Below, one piece after another: positions 16,592-24,550 of a stretch of 32,731 nt of DNA. Position 1 is the stretch's first letter; each line of letters opens with the position of its first letter. The notes beneath the pieces are model-generated. The model had not been told where the DNA came from. It saw only the letters and a program-made list of their open reading frames with translations, and searched no databases. The translations under genes were made by a program, and so were the position numbers. The stretch covers positions 1-32,731 of the forward strand of contig JAOQAJ010000088.1 in NCBI GenBank assembly GCA_025963675.1, in the 5' to 3' direction. Source of the DNA: Segetibacter sp. Lineage in GTDB: Bacteria > Bacteroidota > Bacteroidia > Chitinophagales > Chitinophagaceae.

Positions 16592-16913
16592 TTTTTCGTA
16601 TTTAGTTGTTTACAATTTTTATAGTTTTAAATGTTATTTCCAGTTTTCACATCGGTAATAATTCTTTTTTTAGTTAAAAAGATCGTTCACTGCTCTTTTA
16701 GCGGCGTGATAGCCACACATGCCGTATGTTTTCACTTTAGAGCGCTCTTCAAGCAACAAACAAACTCTCCTTTGCAAGCAAACAAACGTTTTCAGCAATT
16801 TTTCCTTTGAAAGCTGTAGTGTGATGCTATTTGTGTAATAATCATCATTGCTTGCAACACCTTTTACCTGGTATCCGTCTATTAGTTATTCTTTTATTCT
16901 AAAAACCAATACT
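16592..16913. other. 322-nt region with a start-less minus-strand frame
   Basis: Intergenic between the putative sulfate exporter and a small plus-strand gene. It contains a minus-strand open frame (16885-16670) of 71 codons with protein-like composition, ending in TYGMCGYHAAKRAVNDLFN, but no ATG or GTG in frame. It may be a gene remnant or a small gene with an unusual start. It is described under findings. Confidence 0.35.
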
Positions 16914-17048
16914 ATGATTTCCACCTTAACAGTGATTGCTTCATTATTATTTTCTTCCGCTATTTGCATTGTCTACATTTCATTTCAGACCTACACCGCC
17001 TTAAAGAACTATTCGGAGCTGGACGAAGAACAGGAATTCTTTGTTTAA
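16914..17048 (+). CDS. small single-span membrane protein, hypothetical
   Basis: A 44-residue frame from an ATG at 16914. A hydrophobic N-terminal span (TLTVIASLLFSSAICIVYISF) is followed by a polar tail ending in acidic residues (YSELDEEQEFFV). No family is recognised. Support comes from the membrane-anchor-plus-acidic-tail layout, the sensible start and the strong hairpin about 95 nt downstream. The frame also remains open upstream to an ATG at 16848, but those codons look unlike protein. Confidence 0.4.
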   Translation: MISTLTVIASLLFSSAICIVYISFQTYTALKNYSELDEEQEFFV

Positions 17049-17143
17049 AAGATAAACGTTATGACGTGTTGGCCAATTTCAACTTCCCTGGATAATTCAA
17101 TCCGCAACTGTTTTATGTTTACGCTCTCTTAGGAGATGAATTT

Positions 17144-17199
17144 AATTATAAATCCCTTTCATTTTCTTCAGCGGAAAAAAATGAAAGGGATTTATAATT
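17144..17199. terminator. perfect 22-bp hairpin
   Basis: Arms 17144-17165 and 17178-17199 are perfect reverse complements over 22 nt, around a 12-nt loop. The stem is AT-rich at both ends with a CCCTTTC/GAAAGGG centre. It lies about 95 nt after the small membrane-protein gene and before a minus-strand gene. It is probably a bidirectional terminator, although an mRNA-stabilising or protein-binding role is also possible. Confidence 0.6.
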
Positions 17200-17272
17200 T
17201 CATCGAATAATAAAAATCAGTTTTAATAACAACAGGAGACAAAAATTTCAAGGTGGAAAAAGCAAATAGAAA

Positions 17273-17294
17273 GGCTGGTCAGTAGCAGCCAGCC
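17273..17294 (-). terminator. probable terminator of the small Cys/His protein gene
   Basis: On the minus strand a GGCTGG stem pairs with CCAGCC (17289-17294 and 17273-17278) and is followed by TTTCTATTT. It lies about 37 nt after the stop codon at 17331, which is the normal place for an intrinsic terminator. Confidence 0.5.
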
Positions 17295-17330
17295 ATTGTA
17301 GATGATTCGGCTTTTGCAGCTGCAGCCAAT

Positions 17331-17528
17331 TTAGCTTACACCACTAGCCTCATACAGCTCCGTCTCAATAAATTGCTTCGATTTTTCCTCGAGACGAGAC
17401 TTAAAGTTGTCGCAACACGCGTTGATCTTAATAGTGTCTTTTTCCAGATACACTAATGCTCTGTAACCGTGTGTGGAGCACTTTTCTTTCTCAAGAAGTT
17501 TTACTATTTCAGATAGGTTTGAGTTCAT
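17331..17528 (-). CDS. small Cys/His protein, hypothetical
   Basis: A 65-residue soluble protein with Cys17 and His20 in CSTHG and a Cys38-Cys39 pair in INACCDNFKSRLEEK. The layout CxxH...CC with short strands between helices resembles a group of small uncharacterised Bacteroidota proteins, and the four residues could bind a metal; both points are inference. The C-terminal half is charged and helical. It is divergent from the universal stress protein gene, whose C-terminal tail also carries a Cys/His cluster. A probable terminator follows its stop. Confidence 0.6.
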   Translation of the reverse strand: MNSNLSEIVKLLEKEKCSTHGYRALVYLEKDTIKINACCDNFKSRLEEKSKQFIETELYEASGVS

Positions 17529-17794
17529 ATGAAACGGCTTTTCGTTATGCTAAAAATAATTTTTGACCACATAACAGCGCTGCTAGATTAATAAAATCTT
17601 CATTTACAATTGACTATAAAACTAGGAACAAATTTTAATTATAGAAACTGTTGGTGTATAACTAGGGATAAATGTGGATTAATTAAAGATTTGGTCTGTC
17701 ACAGAAATAATATGGAAGTGATTATTGTCATGGTTTTCGAGAATGAAAATCATGAAAAACCAAAAAGTTATTAGATAGTTTTAAGAAAAAAGTT

Positions 17795-18754
17795 ATGACA
17801 ACTATTCTTATTGCAACAGATTTTACTGCTGCTGCAAAAAATGCCACTAAATATGCATTTGCACTTGCGAAATCAATGGAAGCGAAGATTATTCTCTTTA
17901 ATAGTTATAATCACTTTAGTTCTGTTAGCAATACCGGTTATTCAACTATATCAATCACAGAAAAAGCTATTTACGAAAAACTCACAGAAGACGTAAAACG
18001 TTTCGATCCTGCAGGCGAGTTAGAAGTGAAAACCGAGTGCCTGGCTGGTCTCTCATCTGAAAATATTATAAAATTTGCTACTCAGAATAAAGCTTCCTTT
18101 ATCGTAGTTGGAATGAAAGAAAACGGAAAAAAAATCAAAAAGCTTTTTGGAAGCACTGTTATTTCGTTAACTACTGAATCACAAATTCCAGTAATTGTAG
18201 TTCCTGAGAAAGCCGAAGTATCAGTTCCAAAAAAGATTGTTTTAGCTAGTGACCTTAATAATGAAAACAGCATCGATACTGTAAGGCCGCTAAAAAGGAT
18301 TGTAGAAAGTTTTAATTCGAGGCTTTCTATAGTACGGGTAATAGATAGATATGTAGATGAACCTGTAGAAATGTTAATGCGTTGTTCTAAACCTGACTGG
18401 TTTTTAAGAAGTGTAAACCCGGATTACGAGTTCTTACAGGAGAATGACGCCAGAAAGGCAATTATTGAATATTTAGAGAATACTTCAACAGATATGCTTG
18501 CTATTATTTCTCATCACCTAAATATATTTGAAAGAATAATGTATGGCAGTATTACAAACTACTTCTCTTTCAACACTCGTATTCCATTACTTATTCTTCC
18601 ATCTTTAATTTCCCCTACAACAGAAATTAACCAGGCTGCACTCGATTTCTGTAGTGGTGCCTGCCTGACAGATAATGACGGAGTTCCGCAGTGCAATAAA
18701 TATCACAAAATGCAGCACGAATATAACAACGAAGTGAACGAAAGTGAGCGGTGA
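17795..18754 (+). CDS. tandem universal stress protein with Cys/His tail
   Basis: A 319-residue protein made of two UspA domains. The first (about 1-145) begins TTILIATDFTAAAKNATKYAF and ends with VVGMKENGKKIKKLFGSTV...IPVIVVP, which resembles the ATP-binding GxxG...GS motif with altered spacing. The second (about 150-275) begins KKIVLASDLNNE and ends SITNYFSFNTRIPLLILPS, with a more degenerate nucleotide motif. An unusual tail of about 40 residues follows, with Cys286, Cys290, Cys300, His304 and His308 (CSGAC, QCNKYH). This spacing could bind a metal or sense redox state. Usp proteins act in the cytoplasm in stress and starvation responses. The gene stands alone after a 266-nt upstream gap. 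Confidence 0.9.
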   Translation: MTTILIATDFTAAAKNATKYAFALAKSMEAKIILFNSYNHFSSVSNTGYSTISITEKAIYEKLTEDVKRFDPAGELEVKTECLAGLSSENIIKFATQNKASFIVVGMKENGKKIKKLFGSTVISLTTESQIPVIVVPEKAEVSVPKKIVLASDLNNENSIDTVRPLKRIVESFNSRLSIVRVIDRYVDEPVEMLMRCSKPDWFLRSVNPDYEFLQENDARKAIIEYLENTSTDMLAIISHHLNIFERIMYGSITNYFSFNTRIPLLILPSLISPTTEINQAALDFCSGACLTDNDGVPQCNKYHKMQHEYNNEVNESER

Positions 18755-19163
18755 AAGACAGAAGCATAGTAACGGATCTACTCATTCTCATCATACATGT
18801 TACTTGTTGATTTCATAAAAACGAGCATTAAAGCGAAAATTACTGTTGCGATAAAGAATAGTTTAAGAATAGACATGCAATGGGTTTCACCTTAAGACGA
18901 AAAAAAACAATAACTAGTTGACTAAGAAAGAAAGAGTGCTAATATTTAGACGATATCGGCAAGCTGTGAGGATAAAAACTGCTTAATCGTATTCTATTTA
19001 TTAAACTTCAACTGTATCAAAAGGTCAAAGGAGAAGTTTTTTTTCAATTTTTAATTGTTCAAAAGCAACTTTTTCTTTTAACTCGTGGTCTACTTATTGC
19101 TACCCTAAGCTTTTACAAAAACAAATTATTTATTAATTCTTTTGTTTAAGTCAAACACAACTT
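18755..19163. other. 409-nt region with one possible micro-gene
   Basis: Between the universal stress protein and PID-CTERM genes. Apart from the 32-codon minus-strand frame listed separately, the rest is AT-rich and carries no recognisable gene. It must contain the promoter of the PID-CTERM gene, but only a poor match (TTCTTTTG at 19137-19144) to the -7 consensus was seen. Confidence 0.4.
18778..18876 (-). CDS. possible 32-residue single-span membrane micro-protein
   Basis: From an ATG at 18876 the frame encodes a short peptide. It has a hydrophobic span (ILKLFFIATVIFALMLVFM) and a polar acidic end (NMYDENE), then TAG at 18778. An AAGGTG sequence lies 11 nt upstream of the ATG, a fair ribosome binding site. 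No family is recognised. The design, a single membrane anchor plus a short acidic tail, is like that of the 44-residue frame at 16914. At this size chance cannot be excluded. Confidence 0.4.
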   Translation of the reverse strand: MSILKLFFIATVIFALMLVFMKSTSNMYDENE

Positions 19164-19430
19164 ATGAAAACACTACACATCAGTAAGGTTATTGTTATCC
19201 TTATGGGCTCTGTACTATTGTCAACCGATTCTTTCGCTTTTCGTTGGTTTCGGTCACAACAAAGCCCTCCCCCCACATCTTACCAAATGCCTCGATTAAG
19301 CGTTCCCCAAGGATCAACTTCTGCACCTTTTGATGGTGGTTTAAGCCTTATGATTGCAGCAGGAGTTGCATACGCGTCGAAAAAGGGATTTGACAAAAGA
19401 AAGAAGATAAAAGAAGCCGAAAACCAATAA
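19164..19430 (+). CDS. PID-CTERM-like exosortase substrate
   Basis: An 88-residue protein with three parts. An N-terminal signal peptide (about 1-25) runs from the start through ISKVIVILMGSVLLSTDSFA. A short Pro/Ser/Gln-rich segment covers about 26-54. The C-terminal sorting signal is PFDGG at 55-59, a hydrophobic run LSLMIAAGVAYA at 60-71 and a basic end KKGFDKRKKIK. The motif is a variant of the Pro-Ile-Asp-Gly-Gly signature of PID-CTERM proteins, which are exosortase substrates in Bacteroidota. The next gene is an exosortase, which strongly supports the assignment. After removal of both ends the cargo would be only about 29 residues. What that peptide does is unknown. A perfect hairpin follows the stop. 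Confidence 0.78.
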   Translation: MKTLHISKVIVILMGSVLLSTDSFAFRWFRSQQSPPPTSYQMPRLSVPQGSTSAPFDGGLSLMIAAGVAYASKKGFDKRKKIKEAENQ

Positions 19431-19445
19431 AACGGTTTATAACTT

Positions 19446-19496
19446 TACCTTTCTGTCAAAGGAAAATAAACCCGTTTTTCCTTTGACAGAAAGGTA
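19446..19496 (+). terminator. 21-bp hairpin between exosortase substrate and exosortase
   Basis: Arms 19446-19466 and 19476-19496 pair perfectly over 21 bp around a 9-nt loop. The stem starts 16 nt after the substrate's stop codon and ends 35 nt before the exosortase ATG. A TTTTT tract lies at the loop-proximal end of the 3' arm, and TATCTTTTA follows the stem. It probably terminates or attenuates transcription between the two genes and may stabilise the 3' end of the substrate mRNA. Confidence 0.7.
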
Positions 19497-19530
19497 TCTT
19501 TTAACGCCCCATTACCATATCCTATCGTCA

Positions 19531-20106
19531 ATGTTCAAAGAAATATCAAAATACGTTGATCTGTCATTTCTTTTGCGTTTTGTTCTGATTTTTGTCCCCC
19601 TATACTACTTTCACATATTCTTTTTAGGCATAACGGATCCGAAAAATTATTACAACGCTTTTCTTGACCAACATTTTAATTATTTGGAATGGATAACTGC
19701 TTCCATTAATAATGGAGCCCGTTTTATCACTTCTTTTTTTGGAGTTAATGCCATTGTAGACCGAAAAGAAATATTTGTTGAAAATAGCGCAAGTGTAATG
19801 TTGGAGTATTCCTGCCTGGGAATGGGAATAATGAGTTTTTGGATCGCATTTATTGTTGCTCATAAAATTTCGATTTCAAACAAATTGCTGTGGATAGTAG
19901 GAGGGATTTTATTGATATGGGTAATAAACTGTTGGCGGATTGCTATATTACTTATTTCATTGCAGAATAGATGGAAAGGAGTAGGGTATATGGACCATCA
20001 CGATATGTTCAACTTAGCTTCCTATGCAATTATTGGTTTGTTGTTGTACTTTTTTTATAGAAAATCTAAAGAAGAAGAACTAACTGTTTCTGCCGTTTCC
20101 CTTTAA
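19531..20106 (+). CDS. exosortase (Bacteroidota type)
   Basis: A 191-residue polytopic membrane protein of the exosortase/archaeosortase superfamily. The catalytic landmarks are Cys95 in EYSCLGMG, Arg136 in NCWRIAIL and the His pair 156-157 in DHHDMFN, each at the end of a hydrophobic span. This is the Cys-Arg-His set expected of these transpeptidase-like sorting enzymes. I start at the ATG at 19531; an in-frame TTG at 19483 falls inside the preceding hairpin stem and is unlikely. The enzyme should recognise the C-terminal signal of the PID-CTERM-like protein encoded upstream, and of any other such proteins in the genome. The exact subclass among the Bacteroidota exosortases is not resolved. 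No polysaccharide genes lie beside it in this window. Confidence 0.87.
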   Translation: MFKEISKYVDLSFLLRFVLIFVPLYYFHIFFLGITDPKNYYNAFLDQHFNYLEWITASINNGARFITSFFGVNAIVDRKEIFVENSASVMLEYSCLGMGIMSFWIAFIVAHKISISNKLLWIVGGILLIWVINCWRIAILLISLQNRWKGVGYMDHHDMFNLASYAIIGLLLYFFYRKSKEEELTVSAVSL

Positions 20107-20234
20107 ATATTAAAAAATTCCGATTTAAAATGGAAAAAGGGCTTTTAAAACAGTTTGGTTAAGAACTGATGAGGTTAGCCACTAGATGAGTGCTTGATTT
20201 TAATTCAGGACACTCGTTGCCCCTTCCCCTCTAT

Positions 20235-21269
20235 TTACTTGTTAGAAAAAATCTCAGACACAATTTCATAAGAACGAATTCTGGCTGCATGGTCATAAAT
20301 ATGGGATGTTACCATTATTTCATTTACCTCAGTTTCATTTAGAAATTCTTCTAGCTTTTGTTTTACCGTATCCGGCCCTCCAATAAAGGTATATTTCATC
20401 ATTTGCAGTATGGCGGCTTTTTCGGGTTCACTCCAGATAACATCCATATTTTCAACCGGTGGTTGTAGTGGTTTTGTAGAACCATGAATAATTCCCATTG
20501 CAAGCTGAAAAAAAGACGTAGCTATATAATTAGCGTCTTTATCAGAATCGGCCGCAACTACATTTATACATGCTAAAGCATATGGTTCATTCAATGAAGC
20601 GGAAGGGCGAAAGTTTTCCCGATATAATTGTAAAGCAGCATACAGATAGGTAGGTGCAAAATGGCTGGCAAACGCAAAAGGCATCCCAAGTACAGCGGCC
20701 AGTTGAGCACTGTAAGTACTTGATCCAAGTAACCAGATAGGAATATCGAGACCTTCCCCGGGTATTGCCCGAACCTTAGCTGAACTATTTGCCGGCGAGA
20801 AGTATCTCTTAAGTTCCATAACGCTCTCTGGAAAGTCATTAGGCCCCTCTACCGCATTTCGCCTTAAAGCCCTCATTGTAACCTGATCCGATCCCGGCGC
20901 GCGCCCTAACCCTAAATCAATGCGACCAGGGTACATTGACTCCAATGTTCCAAATTGTTCGGCAATGACTAAGGGAGCGTGATTAGGTAGCATAATACCC
21001 CCTGCGCCTACACGAATAGTGGAAGTATGGCCAGCAATGTGACCAATTAGTATAGAAGTCGCAGAACTGGCTATACTTTCCATACTATGATGCTCGGCCA
21101 GCCAATACCGGTTAAAACCCCATCGCTCGGCATGCTGAGCTAAGTCAATACTATTTTTATAAGTATCAGCAGCTGTCTTACCGGCAAGAATTGTTGCTAA
21201 ATCAAGAACAGATACCGGTATTTCAGAGAGTTTTTTAGAATTGCTTTTATTATTGCTCATCATCTTCAC
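20235..21269 (-). CDS. LLM-class flavin-dependent oxidoreductase
   Basis: A 344-residue luciferase-like monooxygenase. Family landmarks are [18 protein letters not shown] near residue 55, the [20 protein letters not shown] stretch, [35 protein letters not shown] and [12 protein letters not shown]. These proteins use reduced FMN to oxidise varied organic substrates; the substrate here is unknown. It begins with a run of close in-frame ATG codons (21269, 21263, 21260), so the exact start is uncertain by a few residues. It lies 80 nt after an uncharacterised gene on the same strand, and the two may share a transcript. Confidence 0.9.
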   Translation of the reverse strand: MKMMSNNKSNSKKLSEIPVSVLDLATILAGKTAADTYKNSIDLAQHAERWGFNRYWLAEHHSMESIASSATSILIGHIAGHTSTIRVGAGGIMLPNHAPLVIAEQFGTLESMYPGRIDLGLGRAPGSDQVTMRALRRNAVEGPNDFPESVMELKRYFSPANSSAKVRAIPGEGLDIPIWLLGSSTYSAQLAAVLGMPFAFASHFAPTYLYAALQLYRENFRPSASLNEPYALACINVVAADSDKDANYIATSFFQLAMGIIHGSTKPLQPPVENMDVIWSEPEKAAILQMMKYTFIGGPDTVKQKLEEFLNETEVNEIMVTSHIYDHAARIRSYEIVSEIFSNK

Positions 21270-21349
21270 ATTACGAAACCAGTCACATCATAAACTGTTC
21301 CCATTTCAATTTTCGGCAGGTTTGTCATTACTATTTCAAGTTCTGTCCA

Positions 21350-21823
21350 TTATTCCAACTGTTCCAGCTGTTTTTTATAGTCAAACCGAAGATCTTCATG
21401 AACCTGTTCTACAAGTCCTTTTAATTTTTTCAGTTGCTGATCGTATAAACCCGAAAGAGCCTTATACGATCGGTAACGAACCCCTGATGCTTTTACCTGT
21501 AAGCAGAAGTGTATAAGCATTTCCACTTCGGACTCCTTAGTCGCGGTATGCTTGCTATATTTACTGATAGCCTTCAATATTTTACGCAGCCCTTTTTTCG
21601 CCAAATACCAATTTCCTTTTGGAAGCTCGACAAACTGTTCCTCAATTTCCTTTTTAATCGAGTCTATATAGCTCTGCTCATCATGGGCATCAAATAAAAG
21701 ATAAGAAAGAAGTTCTTTATTTTCCTTTTTAAACCTTGCAAGCCTCAAGCATAATTCCAACACTTTTCTTGGAGGTAGTGCCAGCAGTTCTTGTTTTAAC
21801 TCATTAATGCTTGCTGCTTTCAT
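21350..21823 (-). CDS. uncharacterised helical protein
   Basis: A 157-residue soluble protein with no signal peptide or membrane span. It is rich in Lys, Glu and Leu and predicted almost wholly helical (INELKQELLALPPRKVLELC; LYDQQLKKLKGLVEQVHEDL). A central segment, FKKENKELLSYLLFDAHDEQ, has the look of a conserved motif in Bacteroidota hypothetical proteins. No enzymatic motif is visible. It is upstream of the flavin oxidoreductase gene on the same strand. Confidence 0.7.
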   Translation of the reverse strand: MKAASINELKQELLALPPRKVLELCLRLARFKKENKELLSYLLFDAHDEQSYIDSIKKEIEEQFVELPKGNWYLAKKGLRKILKAISKYSKHTATKESEVEMLIHFCLQVKASGVRYRSYKALSGLYDQQLKKLKGLVEQVHEDLRFDYKKQLEQLE

Positions 21824-22319
21824 AGTCGCTTTTGCTACAAAGTAACAACCCGTTCAACATATTTTGCCTCCATCATTTATCGAACTTCAAAGTCAGGAAC
21901 TTTACACTTTTTCATTTACCCAACTCTAATTTCGCTTTTTACAACCGGCTTCCGGCAAGGCAGAAGAACTGGGAGGTTAGCTTTTCTGGGTTTATCTATA
22001 GTAAAAGGTTGGGGCTTTTGTTGCGTCGCACACTTGTACTTTTGTGGTCTCTGCTACTCATTCCCGCGATTAATTTCCTTATTATAAACTGTTATGATTT
22101 AACTTATTACCTTACTATTTTCTTTTTAGATTTGTCGATTAATCCTAGCGGGTAGTACGGAAAGCAATAAACACCACATCTAAAAAAATAAAGCCAGATT
22201 TTATCTTATCATAATTTTCCTTTTTTGGCAAAATAAATGATAAGTATTAAGAATAATGCCGTCAAAAAACTTTCAGATAACTCCCTGGGATAATTAGAAA
22301 TAAAAATCAAGCAACAAGC
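21824..22319. other. 496-nt divergent intergenic region with one repeat copy
   Basis: This lies between two divergently transcribed genes and must hold both promoters. It contains one copy of the dispersed repeat (22020-22040). A plus-strand frame is open from 21832 to 22155, but its composition is not protein-like and it crosses the repeat. Nothing else is recognised. Confidence 0.45.
22020..22040 (+). repeat. dispersed repeat, long-tail variant, copy 5
   Basis: The core GTTGCGTCGCAC is followed by ACTTGTACT. It is preceded by TTGGGG and a short T-rich spacer, as at 6587, which suggests the repeat unit extends upstream of the core. Confidence 0.7.
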
Positions 22320-24476
22320 ATGCGTCTCAGGATCTCTTTTCACCTGGTACTTTTAGTATTACTACCAGCCTTTATAAGTGCACAACAAACAAACCGCGTA
22401 GTTCAGGAACAATGTGCCACGATGGAAAGGCTTCAGTTGAAGTTTGCACGTAACCCTACACTTAAAGCAAAATTTGAGCAAGAGAGAACAAGTTTCACAA
22501 AAGGTGTAAAAGCTGCTTCATTCAGACAATCAGGTAATAATAATTCCGGAGAAAGATCTGCCTATTTAATTCCAGTTGTTTTCCATATTGTTTCAACTAA
22601 CCCGGAGAATATTTCTGATGCCAGTATTGTGGATCAGTTAGATATTTTAAATAAAGACTTTGCGGGTGAAAATAATGACACGACAAGAATACCTTCATAT
22701 TTCAAGCCTTTTTTTGGAAAATCAGGAATACAATTTTGTCTAGCTCAACAGACTCCAACAGGAGAAGGCACATCAGGAATAGAAAGAATCAAAACAACCC
22801 AAACCTCGTTTACCGCGGATAATGATGCCGTAAAACATGCCTCAACAGGAGGTGCAAATAGCTGGGATACAAAAAGGTATTATAACGTGTGGCTCTGTGT
22901 TTTATCCGGAAGTGTATTAGGTTATGCTACATTTCCTACAGACGGAGGAACACCTGACGAACAAGGGATAGTGGTAGATTATCGTTCTTTGCCTGGAGGC
23001 TCATTAACGAATTATAATACTGGTAAAACATTAACGCATGAAACTGGGCACTTCTTTAATCTTTACCATATTTGGGGTGATGATAAAGGAGAGTGTACCG
23101 GGTCGGATGACGTCGATGATACGCCTAATCAGGGAGATGCAACAAAGGGTTGCACAAACGGAATTAAAACCGACAACTGCACACCTACAGGAAATGGTAT
23201 TATGTATCAAAACTATATGGATTATAGTTTCGACAGTTGCCTGGTCATGTTTACGAGATCACAGGTGGTGCGAATGGAAAGTGCTCTTATCGCTTATCGT
23301 TCTTCCCTAATAACTTCCAACGTTTGCACACCCCCTATTTTAAAAAATTATGACGCACGACTTTCCACTATTGTCCAGCCGTCTCAAAGGTTATGTACTA
23401 GTTTAATTACTCCTATTGTTAGTATTCAAAATAAAGGAAGCCAATTACTAACTTCATTAGATATTAATACCAGAATCGACGGTGGGCCGATTACTACCTA
23501 TAACTGGAAAGGTTCACTGGCTTATCTTGCATCTACTACGGTGTCGTTAAATAACATAAACACAACTACAGGAACCCATACCCTGACAATTTTTGTTACC
23601 AATCCCGATAATAAAGCAGACGAATATGTTTCAAATGATACCGCCTCAACCACAATTCAGTTTTATAATCCTGTAGAAAATGTATCAGAAAGTTTCGAAG
23701 CAAGTACATTTCCTCCAGCCGGTTGGGATGTTGTAAACCCTGATAATTACATAACCTGGAAACGGGCAACAGGGGTTGCAAAAACAGGAACGTCAAGTGT
23801 AATGATCGATAATTTTAATTATAGCTCGGTTGGGGCAAAAGACGATCTGAGACTACCAAATGTCGCGCTTGAAAAAGTAGATTCTGCCTTTCTTTCATTT
23901 CAGGTAGCTGCAGCAACTTACACAGACGGTGGCACAAGCAACAACGTTTGGGATACACTGCAGGTTCTGGCCAGCACCGATTGCGGACTTACCTATACCA
24001 GTATATATAAAAAATACGGGAGAGACCTTGTTACCCGAACAGGTTCAACCACAGCAAGTTTTACTCCAACAGCGACGGAATGGCGAAAGGACTCAATCGA
24101 CCTGGCTAATTATATTGGTCAAACTAACGTCTTACTAGCCTTTCGAAATACAACGGGCTATGAAAACAACATTTATCTGGATGATATTAGTGTAAGGACC
24201 GTTATCATTAATCCAAACCTTAAAAGGCTTGGTTTTTTGGCCACGCCAAATCCTACGAATGGTCTTATCACAGTTCAATTTTATCCTCAACCTGTAAATC
24301 TGAGAGCGATACAGGTTTATGATATTGCAGGGCATAAATTAACAGAGATAACTATTGCAAACGGACAATCAGGAAATTATTATCGATTAGATGTAACAAA
24401 ATATGCTGCAGGAACCTATGTTGTAAGGGCCGTTTTTACAGATAGGGTAATTACAAGGAAACTCCTGAAGTTTTAA
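22320..24476 (+). CDS. secreted M43-like zinc metalloprotease with T9SS sorting domain
   Basis: A 718-residue secreted protein. It has a signal peptide (about 1-21) and a pro-region with an RxxxQEQCATM-type start. The catalytic domain of the pappalysin (M43) family has zinc ligands His240, His244 and His250 in HETGHFFNLYH, catalytic Glu241, and a Met-turn in QNYMDYS. Next come a beta-sandwich region resembling CARDB (about 345-450) and a jelly-roll/MAM-like region (about 455-630, ESFEASTFPPAGWDV...YLDDISVRTV). The last 80 residues are a T9SS type A C-terminal domain (ATPNPTNGLITVQF; VYDIAGHKL; YAAGTYVVRA; RKLLKF). The protein should be exported through the Sec and type IX pathways and released or anchored at the surface. 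It stands alone. Confidence 0.93.
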   Translation: MRLRISFHLVLLVLLPAFISAQQTNRVVQEQCATMERLQLKFARNPTLKAKFEQERTSFTKGVKAASFRQSGNNNSGERSAYLIPVVFHIVSTNPENISDASIVDQLDILNKDFAGENNDTTRIPSYFKPFFGKSGIQFCLAQQTPTGEGTSGIERIKTTQTSFTADNDAVKHASTGGANSWDTKRYYNVWLCVLSGSVLGYATFPTDGGTPDEQGIVVDYRSLPGGSLTNYNTGKTLTHETGHFFNLYHIWGDDKGECTGSDDVDDTPNQGDATKGCTNGIKTDNCTPTGNGIMYQNYMDYSFDSCLVMFTRSQVVRMESALIAYRSSLITSNVCTPPILKNYDARLSTIVQPSQRLCTSLITPIVSIQNKGSQLLTSLDINTRIDGGPITTYNWKGSLAYLASTTVSLNNINTTTGTHTLTIFVTNPDNKADEYVSNDTASTTIQFYNPVENVSESFEASTFPPAGWDVVNPDNYITWKRATGVAKTGTSSVMIDNFNYSSVGAKDDLRLPNVALEKVDSAFLSFQVAAATYTDGGTSNNVWDTLQVLASTDCGLTYTSIYKKYGRDLVTRTGSTTASFTPTATEWRKDSIDLANYIGQTNVLLAFRNTTGYENNIYLDDISVRTVIINPNLKRLGFLATPNPTNGLITVQFYPQPVNLRAIQVYDIAGHKLTEITIANGQSGNYYRLDVTKYAAGTYVVRAVFTDRVITRKLLKF

Positions 24477-24527
24477 TAAAAACAACGGCAAAATGTTTGG
24501 GTATTCTTTTTTAGTATAAAAATGCAC

Positions 24528-24535
24528 TATCTTTG
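24528..24535 (+). promoter_or_regulatory. -7 promoter element of the RES/Xre toxin-antitoxin operon
   Basis: TATCTTTG is an exact match to TAnnTTTG. It lies 15 nt before the antitoxin ATG, so the transcript would have a very short leader. A TTTG at 24496-24499 is too far upstream for a normal -33 element. Autoregulation by the antitoxin is expected from the family. Confidence 0.5.
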
Positions 24536-24550
24536 GTAAAATTTTAGTTT

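Noticed and set aside
19483-19530. TTG start for the exosortase
   Set aside because: It lies inside the 3' arm of a perfect hairpin, and a good ATG follows at 19531 before the first membrane span.
21832-22155. Plus-strand open frame of 107 codons in the divergent intergenic region
   Set aside because: It overlaps a dispersed repeat and the promoter region of the minus-strand gene, and its composition is Leu/Phe/Ser-rich without domain features.
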